The notes: a model not told the origin generated them from the sequence alone. A stretch of 64,000 nucleotides of DNA from JBCDBD01 sp039184335 (GCA_039184335.1 JBCDBD010000016.1:3188-67187); one strand, 5' to 3'. Counted from the stretch's first letter, positions 44,862 to 53,677 are shown. A program made the numbers and translations.

Positions 44862-44880
44862 GAAGGGGTAATCCCTTCAT
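44862..44880 (+). terminator. Weak hairpin after bamA
   Basis: GAAGGG/CCCTTC stem (44862-44867, 44873-44878) with a 5-nt loop followed by ATTTT. The short stem and weak tail suggest partial termination only. A TAATTTTG -7-like box at 44895-44902 follows and could serve the first ompH gene. Confidence 0.35.
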
Positions 44881-44938
44881 TTTAAATGAATTCGTAATTT
44901 TGGCACGATATTTTCTATGTAAAAAACGGAATATAAAA

Positions 44939-45778
44939 ATGAATACTAAGATTCTTTTTTTCATTTCATTTCTTTTGTGCTCTTGGTGGATGTTTTCCCA
45001 AAGAGGTGTAAGAATTGGGTACGTTGATATGGAGTATATTTTAGAAAACGTAGAAGAATATCGAGATGCCAGCGAACAATTGAACGCTAAGGCTGAAAAG
45101 TGGAAACAGGAGATTGAGCTCAAACAAAGTGCTGTCGAACAGATGAAAAAAGATTTAATGGCAGAAAAGGTACTGTTGACCGATGAACTGGTTGCTGAAC
45201 GGGAAGAAGAGATACAGCTTCTAGAAGCTGAAATGTTAGACTATCAACAAGACCGATTTGGTCCTCAGGGTGATTTGGTGTTACAGAAGCGACTACTGAT
45301 TCAACCTATTCAGGACCAAGTGTTCAATGAAGTCCAGAAAATAGGGAGCAATAAAAGATATGATTTTATTTTTGATAAATCAGCAGATGTCGTAATGTTG
45401 TACTCCGAAAAGAGGCATGATATCAGTGACCTGGTTTTAAGAGAGATAGCTCGAACCAGAAAGGTGAGCAAATCTAACAAAAAAGAAAAGGAAAAAAATA
45501 GGCTGGCCGAATTCGAAGCAAAGGAGGCCGAGGCGGATAAAGAAATTAATGAGGCCTTGCAAGCACGTAAGGAAAAAGCAGCTGAATCCCGAGATGAAAG
45601 GGCAAAGGCGGCCGAAGAAAAAAGGGCTGAGCAGTTAAGACTAAGGGAGGAGCGCAAAAAGGCATATGAAGAACGGAGAAAAAAGTTATTGGAAGAACGT
45701 GAAGCCAAAAGAAAGGCCAAGCTTGAAGAGCGAAAAAAGGACCAAGAACAGCCTAAGGATTCAACCGATACCAATTAA
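44939..45778 (+). CDS. OmpH/Skp-family protein with a long charged helical tail
   Basis: 279 residues from the ATG at 44939, which gives a signal peptide (NTKILFFISFLLCSWWMFSQ). Residues 22-180 match Skp/OmpH: RIGYVDMEYILENVEEYRDA, a coiled-coil arm, DLVLQKRLLIQPIQDQVFNE and YDFIFDKSADVVMLYSEK. From about residue 180 to the end a very charged Lys/Glu/Arg/Ala tail follows (KKEKEKNRLAEFEAKEAEAD ... ERRKKLLEEREAKRKAKLEE). This tail is absent from ordinary Skp and from the next paralogue, and may form a long single alpha-helix. It acts as a periplasmic chaperone for outer-membrane proteins by homology. Confidence 0.92.
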   Translation: MNTKILFFISFLLCSWWMFSQRGVRIGYVDMEYILENVEEYRDASEQLNAKAEKWKQEIELKQSAVEQMKKDLMAEKVLLTDELVAEREEEIQLLEAEMLDYQQDRFGPQGDLVLQKRLLIQPIQDQVFNEVQKIGSNKRYDFIFDKSADVVMLYSEKRHDISDLVLREIARTRKVSKSNKKEKEKNRLAEFEAKEAEADKEINEALQARKEKAAESRDERAKAAEEKRAEQLRLREERKKAYEERRKKLLEEREAKRKAKLEERKKDQEQPKDSTDTN

Positions 45779-45829
45779 CGATAACGCTGAATACTTAAAT
45801 TAATACTCAAATAGTAACTTAGAATAATC

Positions 45830-46339
45830 ATGAAAAATGTAAAGAAGATGGTCGTGGCCATCGTTTTGTTTGTAGCAGCTACAGGTTTTGTAAACGCGCA
45901 GGGTAAAGTTGCACATATCAATGTGCAACAACTATTGTCTGAAATGCCAGAAATGAAGGCAGCCCAAGCTGAACTGAAAAAATTGCAAGAGACTTATAGG
46001 GCAGATATTGAAAGTTCAATGACTGAGTTGAAGAACAAATACACACAATATTCCAACGAGGCCACTTCTAAATCGGAAGAAGAAAACCAAAAAAGAGCAG
46101 TAGAGCTACAAGGTTACGAAAAGAATATTCAAGAGGCAGAGCAGGCAGCTTTACAAGAAATGCAGAAGAAACAGCAAGAACTGTTCGCACCAATTTCTGA
46201 TAAGGCAAAAGCAGCTATCGAGAAAGTCGCTGCCACACAGGGCTTTGAATACGTAATCGATGCGAGCCCGGGACTAAGCTTGATCGTTGCCAAGGGCAAA
46301 GACCTTTTGCCAGAGGTAAAACAAGAACTGGGATTCTAA
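45830..46339 (+). CDS. OmpH/Skp-family periplasmic chaperone
   Basis: 169 residues, the standard Skp length. A signal peptide (MVVAIVLFVAATGFVNAQ) is followed by GKVAHINVQQLLSEMPEMKA, two long helices that form the tentacle, and the closing FEYVIDASPGLSLIVAKGKD. It holds unfolded outer-membrane proteins on their way to BamA, encoded two genes upstream. This tandem of two OmpH genes is normal in Flavobacteria. Confidence 0.95.
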   Translation: MKNVKKMVVAIVLFVAATGFVNAQGKVAHINVQQLLSEMPEMKAAQAELKKLQETYRADIESSMTELKNKYTQYSNEATSKSEEENQKRAVELQGYEKNIQEAEQAALQEMQKKQQELFAPISDKAKAAIEKVAATQGFEYVIDASPGLSLIVAKGKDLLPEVKQELGF

Positions 46340-46362
46340 AAGATTCTACTGAAAATTTAAAG

Positions 46363-46409
46363 ACCGTCAGTCCTTAGGCACAAAATTAGGGTTGGCGGTT
46401 TTGTTTCTT
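46363..46409 (+). terminator. Terminator or attenuator between ompH and murI
   Basis: A 12-bp stem (46363-46374 with 46388-46399, three G-U pairs) with a 13-nt loop, then a T-rich tail up to the murI ATG at 46410. On the plus strand it would end the ompH transcript. Because the tail touches the murI start, it could also limit read-through or translation of murI. Confidence 0.55.
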
Positions 46410-47192
46410 ATGGATAGTGCTATAGGTGTTTTTGATTCTGGGGTAGGAGGAACTTCCGTTTGGAAGGAAATCGTCAAGTTATTGCCCAACGAGCGTACGA
46501 TATATTTGGCCGATTCCAAGAATGCTCCTTATGGAGGGAAAGCTCCAAAAGAAATAGTGGCCCTCAGCATCAAGAATACCGAACTTCTACTGCAAAAAGG
46601 GTGCAAGCTTGTGGTAGTGGCATGTAATACGGCAACCACAAATGCCATTGATTACCTTAGAAAAAACTATCCGGTTCCATTTATAGGCATAGAACCTGCC
46701 ATAAAACCAGCTGCATTGCATACCAAAACAAAAAAGGTTGGCATTTTGGCTACTAAAGGCACCCTTTCAAGTAGTCTCTTCTACAATACATCAAAATTAT
46801 TTGCCCAAGGAATCGAGGTTATTGAGCAAGATGGCAGTGGATTGGTACAATTGATAGAGGAGGGAAATGTGTACACAGAGGCTACCAAATATCTTTTAGA
46901 GAAATATTTGGCACCGATGCTCAATGCTGGTATCGATAGTTTGGTATTGGGTTGTACCCATTATCCATATTTGATACCCGTTTTGCGGCAAATTCTCCCC
47001 GAAAGTATCACCATTCTTGATTCCAGTGAGGCGGTAGCAAGGCAGACAAAGCACATTCTTTCTGAAAAGGGCCTTCTAAGTTTGGGGTCAAAGGCTACTG
47101 CAAAACATGATATTTATACCAATCATACTATCGAGGTGCTAAAATATTATGTAAACGTACCGGGTGCATTAGTCAATCTTCTAGACTTTTAA
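46410..47192 (+). CDS. murI: Glutamate racemase
   Basis: 260 residues from the ATG at 46410 (DSAIGVFDSGVGGTS). The two catalytic cysteines lie in VVVACNTATTNAI and LVLGCTHYPYLIP; YLADSKNAPYGGKAP is also diagnostic. It supplies D-glutamate for peptidoglycan. Its last 12 nt overlap the 3' end of folA on the other strand. Confidence 0.97.
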   Translation: MDSAIGVFDSGVGGTSVWKEIVKLLPNERTIYLADSKNAPYGGKAPKEIVALSIKNTELLLQKGCKLVVVACNTATTNAIDYLRKNYPVPFIGIEPAIKPAALHTKTKKVGILATKGTLSSSLFYNTSKLFAQGIEVIEQDGSGLVQLIEEGNVYTEATKYLLEKYLAPMLNAGIDSLVLGCTHYPYLIPVLRQILPESITILDSSEAVARQTKHILSEKGLLSLGSKATAKHDIYTNHTIEVLKYYVNVPGALVNLLDF

Positions 47193-47684
47193 GGTCATTT
47201 TTTTATAGGTCAAATAGGTGAAATCAAATTGATGCAACTCATCCTTGGCATGGTATTCTTCTCTGACCAACATCCAAAGCTTTAAGTCGATTTCTGGGAA
47301 AAAGGTGTCTGCTTTAAACGATCCATGAATTCTGGTAAGCTCTATATGGGTGGCATGGGGCATGGCCTGTCTGTAGATTTCACCACCACCTATGATAAAC
47401 GATAGTGCATCATTCACTGTAAGCGCAATGGCCTCTTCGATGGAATGTACTATGGTACAGGGAAATTTAGGGCGATAGGCAGTATCTCGCGTGATGGCGA
47501 TATGTTCTCTATTGGGCAAGGGGCTGGGAAAACTCTCTAGGGTCTTTCGTCCCATAATGATTTTATGGCCAGAGGTCAATTGTTTGAATCTCTTGAAATC
47601 GTCAGGTAAATGCCAAGGCAAATCATTGTTGATTCCCAATGCGTGGTTTTCAGCAGCAGCTGCAATAATGACAAGCTGGTTCAA
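47181..47684 (-). CDS. folA: Dihydrofolate reductase
   Basis: 167 residues. It has IIAAAAENHALGINNDLPWH (Asp/Trp active-site region), the NADPH loop GHKIIMGRKTLESF and FIIGGGEIYRQAM. It reduces dihydrofolate and serves thymidylate synthase (thyA at 58.9 kb). Its ATG overlaps the stop of the upstream 2TM gene by 4 nt, so the two are coupled. It converges on murI with a 12-nt overlap. Confidence 0.97.
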   Translation of the reverse strand: MNQLVIIAAAAENHALGINNDLPWHLPDDFKRFKQLTSGHKIIMGRKTLESFPSPLPNREHIAITRDTAYRPKFPCTIVHSIEEAIALTVNDALSFIIGGGEIYRQAMPHATHIELTRIHGSFKADTFFPEIDLKLWMLVREEYHAKDELHQFDFTYLTYKKMTLKV

Positions 47685-48070
47685 TTTGCTTCTTTTTTAT
47701 TGACCTTTGAAAGCGGAAAGTCGGTTTCGATTTCCTTTTGCAATTCCATGATCCGTTGTTTTTGTAGGGCAACCAACTTTTCCCGCTGGTGGCGTTCCCA
47801 TTCTTTTCCCATAAACTTTTGGGTCACAAAAACGTTGAAGGCATGAAGCACAAAGACGAAGCCCCATAGCATTATCGCCCAAAGAAACCAATCATAAACT
47901 TCTCCGTATTTTAATATCTTATTGATCAGGATCAAGAAAACACTCCCGATCAAAAAAACGACAAAGTGTACGTACAGGCTCTTTTTTTGTTTGATTCGTC
48001 TATGTGCATGTTCCAAAAGTTCATGCTGCTGAAGGTCAACCTCGCTCTTGGGTTTCTTTTTTGAAAACAT
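47681..48070 (-). CDS. 2TM domain protein
   Basis: 129 residues from the ATG at 48070. Two hydrophobic helices (LYVHFVVFLIGSVFLILINK and FLWAIMLWGFVFVLHAFNVF) are joined by a short loop with Trp, followed by KFMGKEWERHQREKL. This is the 2TM domain (PF13239), common in Bacteroidota with unknown role, sometimes fused to histidine kinases. The C-terminal half is a charged helix. It is coupled to folA. A -7-like TATCTTTG lies about 15 nt upstream of the start. Confidence 0.88.
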   Translation of the reverse strand: MFSKKKPKSEVDLQQHELLEHAHRRIKQKKSLYVHFVVFLIGSVFLILINKILKYGEVYDWFLWAIMLWGFVFVLHAFNVFVTQKFMGKEWERHQREKLVALQKQRIMELQKEIETDFPLSKVNKKEAN

Positions 48071-48114
48071 TCTTTGCCTATCTTTAGTGACAAAGATAAC
48101 CGAATTGCAATGCA

Positions 48115-49212
48115 ATGTCATTAGATACCGCTAACATAAGAAAACAATTTCCGGTTTTAGATCGCTATGTATATGCCGATACGGCCACATCAGGTTTGCT
48201 TAGTCAAGACCTATTACACTGGCGTCAAGGGCATGACCTTGATTTTTTGATGGGCGGTAGCATTATGAAGACGCCGTCGATGCATTTGATAACAAATACC
48301 CGAGATGCGGTTGCCGATTTTTTTGGTTGTGAATCCCATAATGTATCATTGGCACCCAACTTTAGCTTGGGTATCAATCTTCTTTTGGAAGGACTGGATA
48401 AAAAGCACAAAATATTGCTTTTGGAAAATGATTATCCCTCAATCAATTGGCCATTTGAGACGAGAGGTTTTGCTATTGATCGTATACCTATTGATACGTT
48501 TGTTGAAAATCGGATCTATGAGGCAGTAAAGAATAAGGGAACAACGGTATTTGCATTCAGCTTGGTCCAATGGTTGAACGGGCTGGTATTGGATCTGGAG
48601 TTTTTGCAAAAGTTGAAGAGTGAGTTTCCTGATTTGTTGATCATCGCAGATGGCACCCAGTTTTGTGGCATGTTCGATTTTGACTTTACCGAATCCGCAA
48701 TCGATGTCCTTGGTGCGAGTACTTACAAATGGTTGCTTTCGGGCTATGGTAATGGGTTTTTGCTGTTTAAAGAGGAGGCCAAGTCATTTTTTTTTCCAAA
48801 ATCTATAGGTTGTCATTCCGTAGGGGGCAATCTTTCGATGAAAAATACAGTTGCCTTCCATAAACTATTGGAGCCTGGCCATTTGAATACACTTAGTTTT
48901 GGAAGTCTTAAGTTTTCTTTGGCATATCTGAATGCTATCGGAATGAAAAATATTGCACAAAAAAACAAGGCCTTATCGCAAAAAATAAAGGAAGAGCTGT
49001 GTGATCTTCAATTGCTTGAAAGTACGATCAGTCAACGTAATATACATAGTACGATATTCAACATTAAGGGAGATGGGAAACTTTTTCAAGAATTGACGCA
49101 ACAAAATATCATTTGCGCCCAAAGAGGAGAAGGTATTCGTCTCAGTTTCCATTTCTACAATACGTTGGCTGAAATAGAACACATTGTCAGTGTTTTAAAA
49201 AAAAATCATTAA
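48115..49212 (+). CDS. Class V aminotransferase-family PLP enzyme
   Basis: 365 residues with a fold type I PLP enzyme layout like cysteine desulfurases/kynureninases: YVYADTATSGLLS at the start, Asp179 in LLIIADGTQFCG, and the Schiff-base Lys205 in LGASTYKWLLSGYGNGFLL. It belongs to the same class V superfamily as EgtE, the C-S lyase of ergothioneine synthesis. The egtB-egtD genes lie 0.8-3 kb away on the other strand, so a lyase role is a testable idea; a selenocysteine-lyase-like or unknown role is equally possible. Confidence 0.85.
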   Translation: MSLDTANIRKQFPVLDRYVYADTATSGLLSQDLLHWRQGHDLDFLMGGSIMKTPSMHLITNTRDAVADFFGCESHNVSLAPNFSLGINLLLEGLDKKHKILLLENDYPSINWPFETRGFAIDRIPIDTFVENRIYEAVKNKGTTVFAFSLVQWLNGLVLDLEFLQKLKSEFPDLLIIADGTQFCGMFDFDFTESAIDVLGASTYKWLLSGYGNGFLLFKEEAKSFFFPKSIGCHSVGGNLSMKNTVAFHKLLEPGHLNTLSFGSLKFSLAYLNAIGMKNIAQKNKALSQKIKEELCDLQLLESTISQRNIHSTIFNIKGDGKLFQELTQQNIICAQRGEGIRLSFHFYNTLAEIEHIVSVLKKNH

Positions 49213-49368
49213 TTTTGGATATCTCCTAAAAAACATCTTGTTTTTTATTAAAGAACCCACTTCACAAAGTGTATTTTATCAAATTGATAAATCGCACCTA
49301 ACATATTGACATATAATAGTTTTATGTTTTGTTTTGCGCTTAATTTCAATAGTAAAAATTAATGTACC

Positions 49369-49665
49369 ATGGCAATAAAGAAGCAATATTTGAAAAGCAA
49401 GCCCGTATGCAAGGTGACTTTTACCGTACCTGCTGAAGAGGCTAAAAAAGTGGCCGTTGTTGGAGATTTCAACAATTGGAACCCAAAAGGAAGTTTGTTG
49501 AAAAAATTAAAGAACGGAACATTCAAGGGTACCTTTGAACTGCCAAAAGAGAATACCTATGAGTTTCGCTACTTGATAGATGATGCCTATGTGAATGATG
49601 CAGAGGCCGATCGTTATCAGTGGAACGATTTCGCCGGCACCGAGAATGCGGTCCTGGAAGTATAA
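49369..49665 (+). CDS. Isoamylase N-terminal (E-set/CBM48-like) domain protein
   Basis: 98 residues forming one Ig-like E-set domain: CKVTFTVPAEEAKKVAVVGD, FNNWNPKGSLLKKLKNGTFK, and YEFRYLIDDAYVNDAEADRY. The FNNWNP motif is typical of glycogen-binding/AMPK-beta-like domains. It stands alone without an enzyme domain, a known small family in Flavobacteria, possibly binding glycogen or a partner protein. Intracellular: no signal peptide is seen. Confidence 0.9.
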   Translation: MAIKKQYLKSKPVCKVTFTVPAEEAKKVAVVGDFNNWNPKGSLLKKLKNGTFKGTFELPKENTYEFRYLIDDAYVNDAEADRYQWNDFAGTENAVLEV

Positions 49666-49675
49666 AGTAAGTTGA

Positions 49676-49709
49676 GTGACCGTTGGGGAATTTACTCCTC
49701 AATGGTCAC
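49676..49709. other. Hairpin between convergent genes
   Basis: A 14-bp stem (49676-49689 with 49696-49709, two G-U pairs) and 6-nt loop lie between the convergent E-set and DUF427 genes, overlapping the last codons of the latter. There is no T-run on either strand, so it may protect mRNA 3' ends rather than terminate. Confidence 0.4.
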
Positions 49710-49973
49710 ACCTTTCCAAAAGGCAACCTTGCCCTCAATGTTTTTAGCCAGCTCACTCGCTTGTGGGTAGTACCAAGCGGCGTCGGTATTTTCTTTGCCA
49801 TCGACTTCCAGCGAGTAATACGATGCCACACCTTTCCATGGGCAAGTGGTATGTGTGTCACTGGGCTTGAAATATTCTTCTTTGATGCTTTCTGCAGGAA
49901 AATAATGGTTGTTTTCGATGACTACTGTATCATTGCTCTCTGCAATAATTTGATTGTTCCAAATAGCTTTCAT
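49692..49973 (-). CDS. DUF427 domain protein
   Basis: 93 residues from the ATG at 49973, which is 1 nt past the egtD stop. Motifs are MKAIWNNQIIAESNDTVVIE, NNHYFPAESIKEEYFKPSD, THTTCPWKGVASYYSLEVDG and AAWYYPQASELAKNI, the full DUF427 domain. The family is found across bacteria and fungi without a settled function. The close spacing makes it the third gene of the egtB-egtD transcript. Confidence 0.93.
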   Translation of the reverse strand: MKAIWNNQIIAESNDTVVIENNHYFPAESIKEEYFKPSDTHTTCPWKGVASYYSLEVDGKENTDAAWYYPQASELAKNIEGKVAFWKGVTIEE

Positions 49974-49974
49974 C

Positions 49975-50946
49975 CTACTTTTTTTTGAATATATAATTTT
50001 TATAGCGCTCATCGGTATCGGTAAATTGGGTAGTGATTTCCAATCCAGATCGATCTGCTAACCACTGTACCACATCATCATCGTATTTTTGTGATATTTC
50101 GGTATGAATGGTCTCCCATCGCTTGAACGTCACGGTAAGGTCTAAACCACTGATCAATACTTCGTGTGCTTCTTTGGCGACCAAATAACTTTTGGCCGTA
50201 CCTGTTTCGGGATCATAGACCTCCCAATGTAGAAATTGGTCGATATTGAAATTTCCTCCCAGTTCATGGTTGATCCGTACCAAGACATTTTTGTTGAAGG
50301 CTTCTGTAATGCCTGTAGCATCGCTGTAGGCATTTAAAATGGTCTGGGGGTTTTTCTTTTGGTCCATCCCCATCAATAACAGATCGCCATCATTGAGGGC
50401 ATTTCTCAAATTTTTTAGAAAATCGATGGCTTGGGGATGCAACAGGTTTCCGATATTAGATCCCAGGAACAGGATGATCTTTCGTCTTCCATGTAGTTCT
50501 TTGATGTCTTTCAAAGCTTCAAAATAAGTGCCTTGTAGGGTGTTGATGTTGAGTTGGGGAAGCTCTTGCTTGATAGAAGCTTGCAACTGGTTCAATGCAT
50601 TTTGACTGATATCAATGGGCCTGTAATCAAAATTCATTTCTTTTTCTAAAAGATGTTGTAGTAGAATTTTGGTCTTTTTACCATCACCTGCCCCCAGTTC
50701 GAACAAACTGAATGGGGTGCCATCTTCAGCCAAAATTGAGCAGATTTCGCTTTTGTTTCGCTCAAGGATATCAAATTCACAATTGGTGAGATAGTATTCG
50801 GGCATGTTCATGATTTTTTGAAAAAGGGTATCTCCGGTTTCATCATAAAAATACTTCGAGGACAAATGCTTGGGATAGGCGGTCAAGCCCTGGTAGATAT
50901 CTTGCGCAAAAGCAGTGCCCAAGGCGAGGTTTGGTTTTTTCTGCAT
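49975..50946 (-). CDS. egtD: L-histidine N-alpha-methyltransferase EgtD
   Basis: 323 residues. It has the EgtD pattern LSSKYFYDETGDTLFQKIMN, PEYYLTNCEFDIL, the S-adenosylmethionine loop SLFELGAGDGKKTKILLQHL, ILFLGSNIGNLLHPQAI and the histidine-binding HWEVYDPETGTA. It trimethylates histidine to hercynine, the first step to ergothioneine. It follows egtB by 15 nt. Confidence 0.95.
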   Translation of the reverse strand: MQKKPNLALGTAFAQDIYQGLTAYPKHLSSKYFYDETGDTLFQKIMNMPEYYLTNCEFDILERNKSEICSILAEDGTPFSLFELGAGDGKKTKILLQHLLEKEMNFDYRPIDISQNALNQLQASIKQELPQLNINTLQGTYFEALKDIKELHGRRKIILFLGSNIGNLLHPQAIDFLKNLRNALNDGDLLLMGMDQKKNPQTILNAYSDATGITEAFNKNVLVRINHELGGNFNIDQFLHWEVYDPETGTAKSYLVAKEAHEVLISGLDLTVTFKRWETIHTEISQKYDDDVVQWLADRSGLEITTQFTDTDERYKNYIFKKK

Positions 50947-50961
50947 ATTTCTTTGTCGTGG

Positions 50962-52122
50962 TTATCTGGCCAACCTTAGTCCGGTAAACTGCCAACGTAG
51001 ATACGGATGAAAAAAGTTTCTGTAAGTATGCCTTGTATGTTGTTGGGGTGTGGCCACCGATCCTCCACGTAATACCTTTTGGTTGACCATAAACTTGCCA
51101 TTGTATTCCCCTAAGGCACCATCTGCCTTTTCATAATTGGGATAGGGTAGATAGGCACTTTCTGTCCATTCCCAACGTTTGCCCCAAGGGAAAAACTGTT
51201 GTGCAGCTTCCCATTCAAACTCTGTGGGCAAGCGGCACCCTTTCCATTGGGCAAAGGCAAAGGCCTCGTAATACGAAATATGGGCCAATGGGGCAACCAT
51301 ACTGATTTTCTGCAACCCTGCATACGTATAATGGAACCATTCCCCATCGATAGCATACCAATACAATGGAGCCTTGATCTGGTTCTGATTGACCCAATCC
51401 CAACCTTCAGCATGCCATAGCTCAAATTTTTGGTATCCCCCTGCTTTAATAAATTCGACAAATGCTCCAGTGGTAACCAGCTTGTTTGAAATTTCAAAAG
51501 CTTGTAAATACACCTTATGCGGGCTCAACTCATTATCATAACAAAAGGTGTCGGCGTCGTGTCCGATTTTGTAAATACCTTCATCAATGGCAATCCAGTC
51601 CTGCTTATGGTTTTCTATACCATGTTCTTCAAAAGTATCAGAATAGATGGGTAGTAAGGGGTTGTTTCCCAAAATAAACTTGATATCGGTCAATAATAGT
51701 TCTTGATGTTGTTTTTCATGGTGAATGCCAATTTCAAGCAGTGTGGTCAGCTCCTTGTTTTGCGTGGTTTCAAAAAGTACTCTTATGGCTTGCGTCACAT
51801 AAGCGCGATAGGCATATACTTTTTTTACTGATGGGCGTGAAAGATTGCCACGATCAGAACGGACTACCCTTTTGCCCACGGTTTCGTAATAGCTATTGAA
51901 TACGAAAGAAAAATCTGCATTAAAAATTTGATAGTCCTTGTCATGGGGTTTTAAGATGAACTCTTCAAAAAACCAAGTGGTATGGCCCAAATGCCATTTG
52001 GGCGGGCTTACATCAACAACAGGTTGTACGACATAATCTTCAACTTCTAGGGGCTCACAAATGGTTTCAGAATGTTTACGGGTTTTCAAAAAGAAATCCA
52101 AAAGGGAATCGGTGAGGATCAT
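50962..52122 (-). CDS. egtB: EgtB-type sulfoxide synthase (ergothioneine synthesis)
   Basis: 386 residues: an N-terminal DinB-like domain and a C-terminal formylglycine-enzyme/sulfatase-modifying domain. The iron ligands are visible as His47 (WHLGHTTWFFEE) and the pair His135/His139 (IHHEKQHQELLLTD). The C-terminal part has CRLPTEFEWEAAQQFFPWG, KRWEWTESAYLP and VLRGGSVATP. EgtB enzymes oxidatively join a thiol to hercynine. EgtA and EgtC genes are not in the window, so the sulfur donor (cysteine or gamma-glutamylcysteine) is open. Confidence 0.92.
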   Translation of the reverse strand: MILTDSLLDFFLKTRKHSETICEPLEVEDYVVQPVVDVSPPKWHLGHTTWFFEEFILKPHDKDYQIFNADFSFVFNSYYETVGKRVVRSDRGNLSRPSVKKVYAYRAYVTQAIRVLFETTQNKELTTLLEIGIHHEKQHQELLLTDIKFILGNNPLLPIYSDTFEEHGIENHKQDWIAIDEGIYKIGHDADTFCYDNELSPHKVYLQAFEISNKLVTTGAFVEFIKAGGYQKFELWHAEGWDWVNQNQIKAPLYWYAIDGEWFHYTYAGLQKISMVAPLAHISYYEAFAFAQWKGCRLPTEFEWEAAQQFFPWGKRWEWTESAYLPYPNYEKADGALGEYNGKFMVNQKVLRGGSVATPQQHTRHTYRNFFHPYLRWQFTGLRLAR

Positions 52123-52186
52123 GCAAGTGATTTTACCTTAAAGATAAGGATTAATCAAAAGTCGCTATGGTATTCTTTAGGTCACT

Positions 52187-53677
52187 TTATGAAATACCAT
52201 ATACGGGCAGGCTGAAACTGAACGAGGTGCCTTCTTCAGGTTTGCTGAATACTTTGATGCTCGCATCATGCAGTTCCATGATTTTTTTGACAATGGCCAA
52301 TCCAAGTCCGGCCCCTTCTTTTTCTTGGCCTGTTTTGGTTTGGCGGTAACGTTCAAAGATCAATGCTTGGCTATCTGGGTGGATACCTGGTCCTGAGTCT
52401 TTGATGGTTATCTCTGCATACTCAGGTTTTGAAACTATTTTTACGATGACCTTTCCTCCTTTTGGGGTGAATTTTAATGCATTGTCCATCAAATTTTGAA
52501 TGGCACGTTCCACCAATGAGATATCGGCAAATACCAATGGTGCCTTCTCGTCCATGTCAAGTTGTAGGTCAATTTCTTTCTGTTTGGCCAAAAGTTTGTA
52601 ATTGGTGTGAATATCGTTTGCGAGTTCAGTGATCAAAAACGGTTCTTTTTGAGGTTCTATTTGATTGGCTTCCAGTTTGGAGTATTCAAAAAGCTGGGAA
52701 ATCAATTTTGATAGCCGTTCGCCACTCGTATTGATGGTCTTCAAATATTCCCTACGCTGTTTTTTGGTGAGTTCCGCGTCTTTGATCTGTAGGGTTTCGA
52801 TATACCCTTGAATAATGGAAAGTGGGGTGCGTAGGTCATGTGAAATGTTGGCAATCAGCTCCCTACGAAGATTTTCAAGCGATTTTATCTTTTCGATATC
52901 GGTCAAGATGGTATCTGCCATTTCATTGAAGGTGGTGGTAACCCCAGCGAGATCTGATGTTGCCGCATTTTCAATCCGATATCTGAGGTCTCCCTGTTGA
53001 AAACGTTTGGCGGCATAAACCAATTCGCGAAGGTTTTTGGTCAAGTACCAAACTGATAATATACCCAGTAGGCCAACAAAGAATAAAGTTAAGATAGAGG
53101 CACCGAGTCCGAGTTTAAGGGCATAACTTGTAAACAACATGTTTCTTGTTGACAGGTATTCTTCGCCTGCCAAGATAATATAGATATAACCCTCCGCGTT
53201 TCCTTTTTGAAAATGGGCTGCAGAAAAGACTTTTTGTTGTTCTGGATTTTTGGGGTCATCACCCAAAATATAGTTTTGGCCCTTGGCATTCATAAACTGG
53301 CGAATGGGCGTTAACGCTACTTTTTTTTCATTGGTCTCAGGGGCATCATGATCCAATACCACAGAGTACTGTATCTTACCGTCCATGTCGAGCAGATACA
53401 CTTCAATAGCGCGGTTTACGGCCATCATATCATGCATGATATCCCCAAAAAGGGCTTTGTTTACGGCACCTGTGGTATCAATGGGGCTTGCATCGACAAA
53501 TTTTTCGTCTATGAGATCTTGGGCTAAATTGGCATGCAACCGTTGTGTGGTTTCGTAGAAGTACTTGTTCGAAAAATAAATGGTCGCTATGGTATAACCG
53601 ATACCGGCCAAAATCAAAATGGCCAAGAATGTCAAGACCAGTTTTTTTACCAATCGGTTAGAAATGGTTTTGCTCAT
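52187..53677 (-). CDS. Sensor histidine kinase
   Basis: 496 residues. One helix at 13-35, a periplasmic sensor of about 150 residues, a second helix near 190-212, then HAMP, HisKA with the phosphorylated His280 in LIANISHDLRTPLSIIQGYI, and HATPase with NLMDNALKFTPKGGKVIVK, IKDSGPGIHP and GLGLAIVKKI. The signal is unknown. Its ATG overlaps the response-regulator stop (ATGA), so the two are coupled. Confidence 0.95.
   Translation of the reverse strand: MSKTISNRLVKKLVLTFLAILILAGIGYTIATIYFSNKYFYETTQRLHANLAQDLIDEKFVDASPIDTTGAVNKALFGDIMHDMMAVNRAIEVYLLDMDGKIQYSVVLDHDAPETNEKKVALTPIRQFMNAKGQNYILGDDPKNPEQQKVFSAAHFQKGNAEGYIYIILAGEEYLSTRNMLFTSYALKLGLGASILTLFFVGLLGILSVWYLTKNLRELVYAAKRFQQGDLRYRIENAATSDLAGVTTTFNEMADTILTDIEKIKSLENLRRELIANISHDLRTPLSIIQGYIETLQIKDAELTKKQRREYLKTINTSGERLSKLISQLFEYSKLEANQIEPQKEPFLITELANDIHTNYKLLAKQKEIDLQLDMDEKAPLVFADISLVERAIQNLMDNALKFTPKGGKVIVKIVSKPEYAEITIKDSGPGIHPDSQALIFERYRQTKTGQEKEGAGLGLAIVKKIMELHDASIKVFSKPEEGTSFSFSLPVYGIS

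Noticed and set aside
45310..45774. Ser/Leu-rich 154-residue minus-strand frame opposite the first ompH gene
   Set aside because: It is the complement of the Lys/Glu-rich tail; composition is a mirror effect and no start signal is present.
49301..49325. TTGACA and TATAAT-like strings upstream of the E-set gene, like an E. coli promoter
   Set aside because: The two elements are adjacent without a proper spacer, and Bacteroidota promoters use a different consensus.
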